From contig DFDW01000009.1 in assembly GCA_002369315.1 (NCBI GenBank), positions 1 to 64,000 of the forward strand: 64,000 nucleotides of DNA, in the 5' to 3' direction. Both the position numbers and the translations under genes were made by a program. The first letter of the stretch is position 1, and the number at the start of each line of letters is the position of its first letter. Origin of the DNA: Ruminococcaceae bacterium UBA3818. GTDB lineage: Bacteria > Bacillota > Clostridia > Oscillospirales > Ruminococcaceae. The notes beneath the pieces were generated by a model. The model ran no database searches. It was not told the origin of the DNA and saw only the letters and a program-made list of their open reading frames with translations. This document shows positions 25,419 through 33,641 of this stretch, piece after piece.

Positions 25419-25890
25419 TCACAGGCGAAATATACTTTTGATCAGCTGCTTCCCTGCACTTGTTTTGACGATTTGATTCAGAAAATTTTCTATGTTCTTC
25501 CCATCGTATCCATTTTCGGAAGCATTGGCGATATAGTCTGCTTCTACAAGAATTTGATAATCTATTCCGTCAATGCCCGATAATGTATGATGATGTCCAA
25601 CGAGATACTTTACCCGATCCATCTGATGTGTACTCAGACCAGCATCGTTTAAAAGCGATTCGACCATCGGTATGCCTTCCGTTGGTGTTGCCATACTTTT
25701 TACGGCAAAGCGGGCAGGCAATATCGTGGGTAATTGCGGCGACCTCAAGGATATACTGCGTTTCACCGTCCAACTGCTCCAATTCTGCAATCGTTTTGGC
25801 ATAAGTCCAAACGCGAATGAAATGGTCTATATCGTGAATGTTGCCTTCTGAGAAGACGATCATCTTGTCCAGAATCTGCGAAACGGTCAT
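25419..25890 (-). pseudogene. HD-domain phosphohydrolase, frameshifted
   Basis: Two overlapping frames together make one HD hydrolase. 25890 down to about 25690 encodes HDIDHFIRVWTYAKTIAELE and AAITHDIACPLCRKKYGNTN. The register then changes and 25690-25419 encodes EGIPMVESLLNDAGL, VKYLVGHHHTLSGIDGIDYQ and the C-terminus. Against the family spacing between YGNTNG and EG-P, about 14-17 bases appear to be missing. The start is good (GGGAGG before ATG 25890). Either a recent pseudogene or a sequence error. Confidence 0.85.
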
Positions 25891-25961
25891 ATTCTATACC
25901 TCCCAAATTCTTATCGGTATATTTTATAGGCTTCATGTTATCATATAGCAGAATAAGATGC

Positions 25962-26001
25962 AAAAACAGCCGCAGCAGTGTAAACTGCTGCGGCTGTTAA
26001 C
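25962..26001 (-). terminator. glmS terminator
   Basis: ACAGCCGCAGCAGT-gtaa-ACTGCTGCGGCTGT, a 14-base perfect stem with TTTTT on the minus strand, 55 bases after the glmS stop. Confidence 0.88.
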
Positions 26002-26054
26002 TGTTTTACGACCATCACCCCATCGGGCGAGGATTTCACTTTTTAGGACAAAAG

Positions 26055-27875
26055 TCATTCCACGGTGACGGATTTCGCCAGGTTGCGGGGTTTATCCACG
26101 TCGCACCCCCGGGCTACCGCTGTATGGTAAGCCATCAGCTGCAGAGGGATCACGCCTAGGATCGGAGCGAACAAATCATCCAGATCGGGCAGACGGATGA
26201 TGTGGTCGTACACATCATCGCCGATCTCATCGCTTTCTTTGCAGATCAGAATGACCTGGGCGCCCCGGGCGCGGGTCTCCTTGATATTGCTGACCGTTTT
26301 CGGCAGCAGGGACGACTGAGTGGCAATTGCCACTACCGGTACGCCATCGGTAATCAGAGAGATGGTGCCGTGCTTTAGCTCCCCGGCTTCATAGGCTTCG
26401 CTATGGATATAAGAGATCTCTTTGAGCTTCAGCGAACCCTCCCGGCACAGAGGAAAGTCGGCGCCGCGGCCGATGAAAAACAAATCTTCCACATTTTTGA
26501 GAATAGAGGAAAGTTCTCTGGCTTTTTCGTCGGTCTTTAACGCGTCGTTGGTTTTTTCGATGGCTTTGAGCAACCCATCCACATAACCGGCGGCCTGGGC
26601 CGCGTCGATGCGGCCTTTCTCCATGGCGATACGAATCGCCAACAGGTACAAAACGCCGGTCTGGACCGAATAGGCTTTGGTGCTGGCCACGGCGATTTCC
26701 GGCCCCGCATAGGTATAAAGGACGATATCCGCCTCCCGGGCGATGGTAGAACCGGCGACGTTGACGATAGCCAACGTTTTAACGCCCTGTTTTTTCGCCA
26801 GGCGCAAAGCGGCCAGCGTATCCGCCGTTTCACCGGACTGGGAGATGACCACTACCAGCTGCGTCGGGTCGAGAATGGGGTCCCGATACCGGAACTCAGA
26901 GGCGATGTCCACCTCCGCCGGTACGCGGGCCAGCTTTTCGATGACATTTTTGCCGATGAAACCGGCATAGCTGGCGGTGCCGCAGGCAACCATCTGGATG
27001 CGGGTGATATCTTTGAAGAAGCCCGGCGCGATCCCATCGTGGGAAAAATCCGGCAATCCTTTGATGATGCGGGGATGAACGGTGTTGTAAAGGGCAGTGG
27101 GCTGTTCGAAAATTTCTTTGCGCATAAAGTGCTCATAGCCGTTTTTCTGCGCCTGCTCCACGTCCCATTGGGCGGTGAGAAGCTCTTTTTGCACCGGAGC
27201 GCCGTCCATGGTGCGGATGGAAATGGAACCATCGGGAGCGATTTTTACAATCTCGCCGTGTTCCAGAGCGTAATAGCGTTTGGTGTACTGCAAAACCGCG
27301 GAAATATCCGAAGCCAGAAAGCCCTCGCCGTCGCCCACAGCGGCCAGCAGGGGGCTGTTCAGGCGGGTGCCGTATACTTCACCGGGCCGGTCGGCGAACA
27401 GAATGCCGAAAGCGTAGGAGCCTTCCATCTTTGCGCAGGCTTCCCGGATGGCGGCGATAGGGTCGCCGTGGTAGCAGCTGTCCAGAACCTTGGCGGCGAC
27501 TTCGGTATCGGTCTGGGTCTCGAAGGTGTATCCTTTGGCGGACAGCTCGTTTTTCAGTTCCGCGTAGTTTTCGATGATGCCGTTGTGTACAAGGCTCAGC
27601 CGCTTTGTGCCGTGCGGATGGGCGTTGACGTCGGACGGAACGCCGTGGGTAGCCCAACGGGTATGCCCGATGCCGCAGCTTCCCGGCAGCGGATGGGATG
27701 CCAATCGCTCGGAAAGCACCGCCAGCCTGCCGGCGGATTTGACGGTTTTGAGGCTGCTCTCGCTGAATACGGAAACGCCCGCAGAGTCATAGCCGCGATA
27801 TTCCAGCGCGCCAAGACCTTCCAGCAGGACACAGACGGCGTCTTTCGCGCCGGAGTAACCTACAATACCACACAT
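26055..27875 (-). CDS. glmS: glutamine--fructose-6-phosphate aminotransferase (isomerizing)
   Basis: 606 residues. Makes glucosamine-6-phosphate for peptidoglycan. The N-terminal class II glutaminase starts MCGIVGYSG, whose Cys becomes the catalytic N-terminal residue. Two SIS sugar-isomerase domains carry CGTASYAG, SQSGETADTLAAL, ASTKAYSVQTG and the C-terminal DVDKPRNLAKSVTVE. ATG 27875 follows AAGGAGAA; the TTG two codons upstream would bury the catalytic Cys. Preceded by a glmS ribozyme. Confidence 0.98.
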   Translation of the reverse strand: MCGIVGYSGAKDAVCVLLEGLGALEYRGYDSAGVSVFSESSLKTVKSAGRLAVLSERLASHPLPGSCGIGHTRWATHGVPSDVNAHPHGTKRLSLVHNGIIENYAELKNELSAKGYTFETQTDTEVAAKVLDSCYHGDPIAAIREACAKMEGSYAFGILFADRPGEVYGTRLNSPLLAAVGDGEGFLASDISAVLQYTKRYYALEHGEIVKIAPDGSISIRTMDGAPVQKELLTAQWDVEQAQKNGYEHFMRKEIFEQPTALYNTVHPRIIKGLPDFSHDGIAPGFFKDITRIQMVACGTASYAGFIGKNVIEKLARVPAEVDIASEFRYRDPILDPTQLVVVISQSGETADTLAALRLAKKQGVKTLAIVNVAGSTIAREADIVLYTYAGPEIAVASTKAYSVQTGVLYLLAIRIAMEKGRIDAAQAAGYVDGLLKAIEKTNDALKTDEKARELSSILKNVEDLFFIGRGADFPLCREGSLKLKEISYIHSEAYEAGELKHGTISLITDGVPVVAIATQSSLLPKTVSNIKETRARGAQVILICKESDEIGDDVYDHIIRLPDLDDLFAPILGVIPLQLMAYHTAVARGCDVDKPRNLAKSVTVE

Positions 27876-27920
27876 ATTCAATTCTCCTTATCTATGTAAA
27901 AAGTAATGTTTCGAAAAAAT

Positions 27921-28062
27921 AGTTCCCGGAATACTGTGTTGTGCCGTCAGTTACCTGCGGTTTTGCTGTATTCTCTCACAGGGGAACGCTGCGGGGAGGC
28001 ATCCGCCGAGTTTTCGATACTCCTCCCGCCTCGTCGACCGCGTGTTACGCGGCTGTGGCGCT
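27921..28062 (-). ncRNA. glmS ribozyme (glucosamine-6-phosphate-activated)
   Basis: Read on the minus strand from 28062: A|GCGCC (cleavage expected between 28062 and 28061), GUCGACGAGG, GGGAGG, UAUCGAAAACUCGGCGGAUG and CCUCCC occur in the order of known glmS ribozyme cores. The P3-type pairing GCCGCG/CGCGGU and the distal P4 helices GUUCCC/GGGAAC and GAAUAC/GUAUUC are visible. Product binding triggers self-cleavage and mRNA decay, giving feedback control of glmS. The ribozyme ends about 45 bases before the start codon. Confidence 0.93.
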
Positions 28063-28189
28063 TTTTCAATCCGTTTTGTATTCGTTTTTCCCTCCTTTCG
28101 GCGATTTTGAAAACAACCCTCCTTTCCGTTTGCCCCGATGCCTCATCTTATGCGGCAGGCCGCCGAAAGGTTCAGCATGGGTTTTAATT

Positions 28190-28218
28190 ATTATATCAAA
28201 TCCGATTGTATGAAGCAA
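28190..28218 (-). promoter_or_regulatory. sigma-A promoter of glmS
   Basis: Minus strand: TTGCTT (28218-28213), 17-base spacer, TATAAT (28195-28190). It leaves about 120 bases of leader before the ribozyme cleavage site; that leader contains two AAAGGAGGG runs. Confidence 0.8.
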
Positions 28219-28244
28219 GTAAAGGGGAAAAGAGGGATTTTTTC

Positions 28245-28290
28245 GCAAAAAAAGCGTCCGGCAAGAAAACTTTGCTGGGCGCTTTTTCTC
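28245..28290 (-). terminator. terminator of the proS/Rsm22-like region
   Basis: GCGTCCGGCAAG and CTTTGCTGGGCGC form an imperfect 12-base stem around AAAA, with TTTTTTT on the minus strand just after the Rsm22-like gene. Confidence 0.75.
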
Positions 28291-28303
28291 ATTTTAAACG
28301 AAA

Positions 28304-29281
28304 TCAGCAGGAGCCTTTGTAAGCGAATGGGTCGCCGCTGTTGGATTTTCGGGCGGCCTTGAACAGCGCGCCGTCTCTTTTCCGAACGGGGAGGGTGACA
28401 ATTCCGGATGGGGTACACAGCCGCAGGGTGATTTTGCCGCTTTCGATCTGCGGATGGCGCAGGATACGGGACGAGGCCCGTACGCTTTCTGTCCTGCCGA
28501 AAGCCAGGTAGCAGAATTTTTCATCCTCATAAGGAGCATCGCCGCCTTTGAGCTGCCGGTGAAGCCGGCTGCGGGCAATCCGGCAGGTAAAATGGCACCA
28601 GTCGTCCGCCGGGAGGGGGCACGTTTTTTCATGCGGGCAGGGGGCTAACAGGACGGCACCCTGCGCCAAAAGATATTCCCGCGCGGCCCGCAGTTGGCGA
28701 AAGCCCTCCGGCGTGCCCGGCTCTACCAAAAGCAGCAGGTTTTCGGCGGCGTCCCACAAGCGGGACAGGGCGGCGGGGCGGTCCTCTTCACGCACCTCAT
28801 TGAGCACATAAGCCGCGCTCACCATCCCGGCTCGGATGGGGAGCGGGTCCCGACCGGTGAGATCACCCGAAATCCAGCGGGCATTTTGCAATGGTTTGCT
28901 GCCCGTGCGCATCAGCGCCTGACCCAGCCGCGCCATAGCAGGCTCCCGCTCCAAGCAGGAAACCGATTCCAATGGCAGCAGGGAATCCGCCGCCCAGGAC
29001 GCAGCTCCGGTACCGGCGCCGATGTCCAGTAACGTAGTGGGGAGGTCTTCCAAAAAAGGCAGCGTGTGCTCCAATGCAGCGGCTACCGCGCCAAAGGTTG
29101 CGGGCATCCGCACGGCGGCATAGGCCAGCGCCTGGCGGTCGGTAGTGACCAGGCGTTTGCCCTGCCCGCTTTCTTCCCGATAGCGTTGGGAGAGCCCCTG
29201 CGCTTCCCGCATCAGGTCAGCGGTGGATACCTCCTGCGCTTTTTGTTCGATAGCCGTGCGAAGCGGCAGCGGAAATTCCAT
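28304..29281 (-). CDS. Rsm22-like ribosomal small-subunit methyltransferase family protein
   Basis: 325 residues. SAM-binding Rossmann domain with LLDIGAGTGAASWAA and AAYVLNEV, then the four-Cys block PCPHEKTCPL ... DWCHFTC characteristic of Rsm22/METTL17, which holds an Fe-S cluster in mitochondrial homologues. Bacterial members are little studied and probably act on or bind the small ribosomal subunit. ATG 29281 follows AAAGGAG. About 175 bases beyond proS on the same strand, with a terminator between. Confidence 0.87.
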   Translation of the reverse strand: MEFPLPLRTAIEQKAQEVSTADLMREAQGLSQRYREESGQGKRLVTTDRQALAYAAVRMPATFGAVAAALEHTLPFLEDLPTTLLDIGAGTGAASWAADSLLPLESVSCLEREPAMARLGQALMRTGSKPLQNARWISGDLTGRDPLPIRAGMVSAAYVLNEVREEDRPAALSRLWDAAENLLLLVEPGTPEGFRQLRAAREYLLAQGAVLLAPCPHEKTCPLPADDWCHFTCRIARSRLHRQLKGGDAPYEDEKFCYLAFGRTESVRASSRILRHPQIESGKITLRLCTPSGIVTLPVRKRDGALFKAARKSNSGDPFAYKGSC

Positions 29282-29404
29282 ACCATACTCCTTTGTGATC
29301 GTTGATTGATACCGGTTGGGACCGGTCCGCCGGGGTCCCATCGGTTTGATATCGGTATTGTAGCAAAGAATCAAAGAAAAAGCCAGAGAGAAGAAGGCTT
29401 TGCG

Positions 29405-29446
29405 CGAAAAAGCCACCTGCCGCAGAAACGGCGGATGGCTTTTGCA
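29405..29446 (-). terminator. proS terminator
   Basis: AAAAGCCA-CTGCCG ... CGGCGGATGGCTTTT, read on the minus strand with a following TTTTTCG, just beyond the proS stop. Confidence 0.7.
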
Positions 29447-29457
29447 GATTGGTATGA

Positions 29458-30894
29458 TTAGTATGCTTTGCCCCAATAGACCATGGCTTTGGCGGGTTTT
29501 CCGCAGCAGGCACAGACATCGTCCAAATGCTCCTGCTCAAAAGGCATGCAGCGGGAGGAGACACCGGCTTTTTCCTTGAACGTTTCCTCGCAGGCAGGAT
29601 CGCCGCACCACATGGTTTTGATAAAGCCGTTTTCCCCGCCGGCCACCTGGATCATTTCCTCCAGGTTATGGGCGACGAAAGTCCGCTTCTCCCGGTTTTC
29701 CAGCGCTTTTTGGTACAGGCTGTCGTGCAGATTCTCCAACAACTGCGGGATGACGGTCTCCAGCTCGTCCAGGCTGACGATGGTTTTTTCCCGGTTGTCC
29801 CGGCGAACCAGTACGCACTGGTTTTGTTCGATATCACGCGGGCCGATTTCCAGCCGTAGCGGAACGCCCTTCATTTCATACTCGGCATATTTCCAGCCGG
29901 GGGAATTGTTGGAATCATCCATCTTGACCCGGCAGAATTTTTCAAGCCGCTGCTTGAGCTCTCCCGCCTTTTCCAGAACGCCCTCTTTGTGCTGCGCCAC
30001 CGGGATGATGACTACCTGGATGGGCGCTACCTGCGGCGGCAGAACCAGGCCGTTGTTGTCGCCGTGGGTCATGATGATGGCGCCGATCAGGCGGGTGGTC
30101 ACGCCCCAGGAAGTCTGATGCGGATGCTGAAGTTTGTTATCCCGGCCGGTGAACTGGATATCAAAGGCTTTGGCGAAGCCGTCGCCAAAGTAGTGGGAAG
30201 TGCCGGCCTGCAGAGATTTGCCGTCGTGCATCATGGCCTCGATGGTGTAAGTAGCCTCCGCCCCGGCAAATTTTTCCTTATCGGTTTTTTTGCCTTTGAC
30301 CACCGGGATCGCCAGCGCGTCTTCGCACAGTTTGGCATAGATATTTAACATCTGTTCGGTTTCCGCCACCGCTTCTTCGGCGGTCTCATGCATGGTGTGG
30401 CCTTCCTGCCACAAAAACTCCATCGTCCGAAGGAAAGGACGGGTGGTTTTTTCCCAGCGGATGACCGAGCACCACTGGTTATAAAGTTTGGGCAGATCCC
30501 GGTAGGATTTGATAATGTGAGAGTAGTGTTCGCAGAAAAGAGTCTCAGAGGTGGGGCGCACGCACAGGCGCTCCGCCAGTTTTTCGTTGCCGCCATGGGT
30601 GACCCACGCCACCTCCGGCGCAAAGCCCTCTACGTGATCCTTCTCCTTTTGCAGCAGGCTTTCGGGAATGAGCATTGGCATATAAACATTCTCATGGCCG
30701 GTGGCTTTGAACGCACTGTCCAGCCACTTCTGGATGTGTTCCCAGATAGCGTATCCGTATGGCCGCAGGATCATGCAGCCGCGCACGCTGGAATAATCGA
30801 TCAGCTCCGCTTTTTTTACCACATCGGTGTACCATTTGGCGAAATCTTCTTCCATCGAGGTAATGGCCTCGACCATTTTCTTGTTGTCTGCCAT
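29458..30894 (-). CDS. proS: prolyl-tRNA synthetase, archaeal/eukaryotic type
   Basis: 478 residues; charges tRNA-Pro. The class II core is seen in RGCMILRPYGYAIWE (motif 1 region), CVRPTSETLF and IRWEKTTRPFLRTMEFLWQE (motif 2), and GVTTRLIGAIIMTHGD (motif 3). The bacterial INS editing domain is absent, and the C-terminus has the zinc-binding/tyrosine-ended domain (CGDPACE, CACCGKPAKAMVYWGKAY) of the archaeal-type enzyme. ATG 30894 follows AGGAG by eight bases; the GTG at 30903 overlaps that site. No T-box leader is present. Confidence 0.96.
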   Translation of the reverse strand: MADNKKMVEAITSMEEDFAKWYTDVVKKAELIDYSSVRGCMILRPYGYAIWEHIQKWLDSAFKATGHENVYMPMLIPESLLQKEKDHVEGFAPEVAWVTHGGNEKLAERLCVRPTSETLFCEHYSHIIKSYRDLPKLYNQWCSVIRWEKTTRPFLRTMEFLWQEGHTMHETAEEAVAETEQMLNIYAKLCEDALAIPVVKGKKTDKEKFAGAEATYTIEAMMHDGKSLQAGTSHYFGDGFAKAFDIQFTGRDNKLQHPHQTSWGVTTRLIGAIIMTHGDNNGLVLPPQVAPIQVVIIPVAQHKEGVLEKAGELKQRLEKFCRVKMDDSNNSPGWKYAEYEMKGVPLRLEIGPRDIEQNQCVLVRRDNREKTIVSLDELETVIPQLLENLHDSLYQKALENREKRTFVAHNLEEMIQVAGGENGFIKTMWCGDPACEETFKEKAGVSSRCMPFEQEHLDDVCACCGKPAKAMVYWGKAY

Positions 30895-30948
30895 TGCATT
30901 CACTCCTGTTTGTGCTTTCCGGACTTTTGTCCGGTTCCTTGAAAATTC

Positions 30949-30977
30949 ATTATAATATACATTTCCGCCGATTTCAA
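30949..30977 (-). promoter_or_regulatory. sigma-A promoter of proS
   Basis: Minus strand: TTGAAA (30977-30972), 17-base spacer, TATAAT (30954-30949). The roughly 50-base leader contains only a short CCGGAC-aaaa-GTCCGG hairpin (30919-30934) next to the ribosome binding site. Confidence 0.8.
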
Positions 30978-30984
30978 CAAAAGA

Positions 30985-31018
30985 AAGAAAAAAGGCCGCC
31001 TGCGAGTAGCAGGCGGCC
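30985..31018 (-). terminator. acpP terminator
   Basis: GGCCGCCTGC-gagta-GCAGGCGGCC, 10-base GC stem, then TTTTTTC on the minus strand. Confidence 0.9.
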
Positions 31019-31032
31019 GGGAAAAGGCGAAA

Positions 31033-31260
31033 TTATACGTGTTCTTCAATAAACTTGACCACATCGCCGACAGTTTTGATGGATTCGATGTCTTCATCCG
31101 GGAACTCGGCGTCGAACTCTTCTTCCAGGCTCATGACCAGATCTACCACGTCGAGGGAATCTGCGCCCAAATCGTCAGCAATATTCGACTCCATTGTCAC
31201 GTCGTCTTCTGCAACATCCAGTTGATCGCAGATGATTTCTCTAACTTTTTCGAATACCAT
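31033..31260 (-). CDS. acpP: acyl carrier protein
   Basis: 75 residues, acidic. The phosphopantetheine Ser lies in DLGADSLDVVDLVMSLEEEF, and the fold-typical VREIICDQLDV and IKTVGDVVKFIEEH flank it. ATG follows AGGAGGAA. It has its own promoter and terminator. Its isolation from fatty-acid genes is a little unusual, so a second acpP in a fab cluster is possible. Confidence 0.96.
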   Translation of the reverse strand: MVFEKVREIICDQLDVAEDDVTMESNIADDLGADSLDVVDLVMSLEEEFDAEFPDEDIESIKTVGDVVKFIEEHV

Positions 31261-31295
31261 GTGGGAAATTCCTCCTAAAATGTTGTTCTTGCCCT

Positions 31296-31324
31296 ATCAT
31301 ATTCATATTTCCTGCGGTTGTCAA
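31296..31324 (-). promoter_or_regulatory. sigma-A promoter of acpP
   Basis: Minus strand: TTGACA (31324-31319), 17-base spacer, TATGAT (31301-31296). Confidence 0.85.
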
Positions 31325-31383
31325 CAGTATTTGAAGCGGAAAGCATAAAATTCTTGCCTTTTCACAAATATCCCATAAATCCC

Positions 31384-31412
31384 TTGACAAAGGGAAAAAA
31401 AAGGAATAAAAT
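31384..31412 (+). promoter_or_regulatory. sigma-A promoter of aroE-aroK
   Basis: TTGACA at 31384-31389, 17-base spacer, TAAAAT at 31407-31412; aroE starts at 31447. Confidence 0.85.
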
Positions 31413-31446
31413 ACATCGATTTATTACCGAGAAAGAGGGATGGAAG

Positions 31447-32283
31447 ATGAAGCGTTTTGCCATTTTGGGATACCCTTTGGGGCATACGATGTCCCCGCCG
31501 ATTCACAAGCGGTTGTTCGAGCTGGGCGGGCTGCAGGCGGAATATGAAGTTCTGCAAACGCCGCCGGAAAAATTTGAAGATTTGTGGCCATATCTGCGGC
31601 AGCTGGACGGGTTTAACATCACCATCCCTTATAAGCAGCAGATCATCCCTTTCTGCGCCCGGTTGGACGAAACCGCCGAACGGTACGGCGCGGTCAACGT
31701 TGTGGATTGCAAGGACGGCGCAACCGGATATAATACCGACTGTGTAGGTTTTTTGCACTCGCTGGAGGGGATTCCTTTAAAAGGCGAGGTGCTGATTGCC
31801 GGCGCCGGCGGCGTAGGCCGGATGTTCGCGATCGAATCGGCACGGCAGGGCGCCTGCGTGACATTGGCGGTTCGCCAGAACGGCGTGGAAAAAGCCCGGG
31901 AATTGCAAAGGGAAATGGAGCGGGCGATCCCCGGCGCGGCAGTGCGGGTAACGACCCTGAGCAGCCTGCCGGACGAGGATACCCAATATCGCTGGCTGAT
32001 CAACGCGACTCCGGCGGGGATGTATCCGAAAGTAGACGATATGCCGCTGGATCCGTCGGTGCTGTCCCGGTGTGAAAATGTGTTCGATGCCATTTACAAT
32101 CCGGCCGAAACCAAACTGATGCGGATGGCCCGACAGGCGGGCTGCCATGTGATCGGCGGAATGGCCATGCTGGTCTGGCAGGCGGTGCAGGCCCACCAGT
32201 ATTGGTATGGCGCCCAATATCGGGAAGAGGACATTGCCGCGCTGATCCGGGAGATGGAAAAGCGGATGGAGGAAAACCGATGA
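31447..32283 (+). CDS. aroE: shikimate dehydrogenase
   Basis: 278 residues. NADP-dependent reduction of 3-dehydroshikimate in aromatic amino acid synthesis. N-terminal substrate loop GYPLGHTMSPPIHK, catalytic Lys in FNITIPYKQ, Asp in YNTDCVGF, nucleotide loop GAGGVGRM, NATPAGM and the C-terminal GGMAMLVWQAVQAHQYW. The frame is open back to 31318, but GAGGG before ATG 31447 and the promoter position fix the start. Overlaps aroK by ATGA. HTMSP in place of the common HSLSP is a small oddity. Confidence 0.93.
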   Translation: MKRFAILGYPLGHTMSPPIHKRLFELGGLQAEYEVLQTPPEKFEDLWPYLRQLDGFNITIPYKQQIIPFCARLDETAERYGAVNVVDCKDGATGYNTDCVGFLHSLEGIPLKGEVLIAGAGGVGRMFAIESARQGACVTLAVRQNGVEKARELQREMERAIPGAAVRVTTLSSLPDEDTQYRWLINATPAGMYPKVDDMPLDPSVLSRCENVFDAIYNPAETKLMRMARQAGCHVIGGMAMLVWQAVQAHQYWYGAQYREEDIAALIREMEKRMEENR

Positions 32284-32786
32284 ACAATATTGTACTGTTC
32301 GGTTTCATGGGATGCGGAAAATCCACCGTCGGCGCGCTGCTGGCGCAGCGGACCGGCTTGACCCTGCTGGATACGGATGCTTATCTGGAGCGGAAGTACC
32401 AGCGCTCCATTCCGGAAATTTTCGCCTCGGACGGCGAAGACGCTTTCCGGCAGATGGAGCGCCAGGTCTGCCGGGAACTGGCAGGCCGGACCGGACTGAT
32501 TCTATGCTGCGGCGGCGGTACCGTGCTGGACGATGAAAACGCGCGGATTCTCGCCCAAAGCGGGGCAATGGTATTTCTGGACGCGGCGTTTTCGGTCTGC
32601 TACGACCGCATCCGGGAAAGCGATCGTCCGCTGGTGCGGCGCAACAGCAAAGAAGGCCTGCAGGAAATTTTTGAACGGCGCCGGCCGGTGTATCTGTCCA
32701 GAGCGCAGATTACAGCTGACGCGTCTCTTCCTCCGGCGCAGGTAACAGACGCCGTGTTGAGGGCGATGCAGCAGGGAAAAGAATAA
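32280..32786 (+). CDS. aroK: shikimate kinase
   Basis: 168 residues. Phosphorylates shikimate at O3. Walker A FGFMGCGKSTVG, shikimate-binding DTD and GGGTVL, lid region DRPLVRR. ATG overlaps the aroE stop (ATGA), so the two enzymes of consecutive pathway steps are translationally coupled. Confidence 0.95.
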   Translation: MNNIVLFGFMGCGKSTVGALLAQRTGLTLLDTDAYLERKYQRSIPEIFASDGEDAFRQMERQVCRELAGRTGLILCCGGGTVLDDENARILAQSGAMVFLDAAFSVCYDRIRESDRPLVRRNSKEGLQEIFERRRPVYLSRAQITADASLPPAQVTDAVLRAMQQGKE

Positions 32787-32853
32787 AAAACGAAGAAGAT
32801 TCCGGAATAGAATGTTGAAGATGGCATATGCTACGAAAAAGGGAGGGCGAGCA

Positions 32854-33330
32854 ATGCAGAAAAAGGCCAAGCATGTATATGAATCCAAAACCACCCAGAT
32901 CCAAATTCTGATGCCGCGGCATATTAACGGATACAACCGGCTGTTCGGCGGACAACTGGTGGAATGGATCGATGTGGTTGCGGCAGTGACCGCACGCCGC
33001 CATTCCGGCTGCAATGTGACCACTGCCTGTATTGACAATCTGCAATTTCAGGCCGGAGCCCACGCGAACAGTACCATCGTGATCGAGGGGCAGATGACCT
33101 GGGTGGGGCGCACCTCCATGGAAGTGCGGGTAGACACTTTTGTCGAAGAGCTGGATGGGAAAAAGACCCATATTAACCGGGCGTATTTAATCATGGTAGC
33201 GCTGGATGAAAATGAGAATCCCACTCCGGTTCCGGAACTCTTGTGTGATACCGATGAAGAAAAAGCGGAACTGGAAGCCGGAAAAAAGCGGGCGGAACTG
33301 CGCAGAGAGCGGCGGAAAAAGAATTTTTAA
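32854..33330 (+). CDS. hotdog-fold acyl-CoA thioesterase
   Basis: 158 residues. YciA/BFIT-like hotdog domain: NGYNRLFGGQLVEWIDVVAA contains the conserved Gly-Gly and catalytic Asp, and DNLQFQAGAHANSTI and GRTSMEVRVDTFVE complete the strand pairs. A Lys/Arg-rich helical tail ends the protein. ATG 32854 follows GGGAGGG. Probably hydrolyses medium/long-chain or aromatic acyl-CoAs; specificity is not predictable. Likely in the aro transcript, 67 bases after aroK. Confidence 0.88.
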   Translation: MQKKAKHVYESKTTQIQILMPRHINGYNRLFGGQLVEWIDVVAAVTARRHSGCNVTTACIDNLQFQAGAHANSTIVIEGQMTWVGRTSMEVRVDTFVEELDGKKTHINRAYLIMVALDENENPTPVPELLCDTDEEKAELEAGKKRAELRRERRKKNF

Positions 33331-33340
33331 AAAGAGCATA

Positions 33341-33378
33341 AAAAGGAGCGCGAGTCAGCTGACTCGCGCTCCTTTTTA
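33341..33378 (+). terminator. terminator, near-perfect palindrome
   Basis: AAAAGGAGCGCGAGTCAGCT folds onto its own complement, ending in CCTTTTT. It closes the aroE-aroK-thioesterase unit. From here to 33641 there is no gene, only the next promoter. Confidence 0.9.
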
Positions 33379-33549
33379 TAGCATGGAGGTATTTAAATGA
33401 TGCAGTCCTTTGCCGCCGCGCTTTCCTCCAGGTTCCTATCTTTTGGCGTTTTTCCGTGAAATCGGAAGTACAAAAGTGTAGGCATTGTTGGGTCTCCGTT
33501 CCGAATAGCGGTCTGAAAGGCTGTATGTACCCATATATAAGTCATTTTC

Positions 33550-33579
33550 TTGCAAAAACTACGGTAACGGTGATATATT
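33550..33579 (+). promoter_or_regulatory. promoter of the surface-glycopolymer cluster
   Basis: TTGCAA at 33550-33555, 18-base spacer, TATATT at 33574-33579. A small palindrome, GATAA-gcag-TTATC (33583-33596), covers the predicted transcription start and could be an operator. Confidence 0.6.
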
Positions 33580-33641
33580 TAAGATAAGCAGTTATCATCT
33601 TCGTTCATAAAAGATGTATCTAGACTAAGGAGAAAAGAAAA

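Noticed and set aside
30895..31032. T-box leader for proS
   Set aside because: The leader is only about 50 bases and lacks the T-box sequence; it has just a short hairpin.
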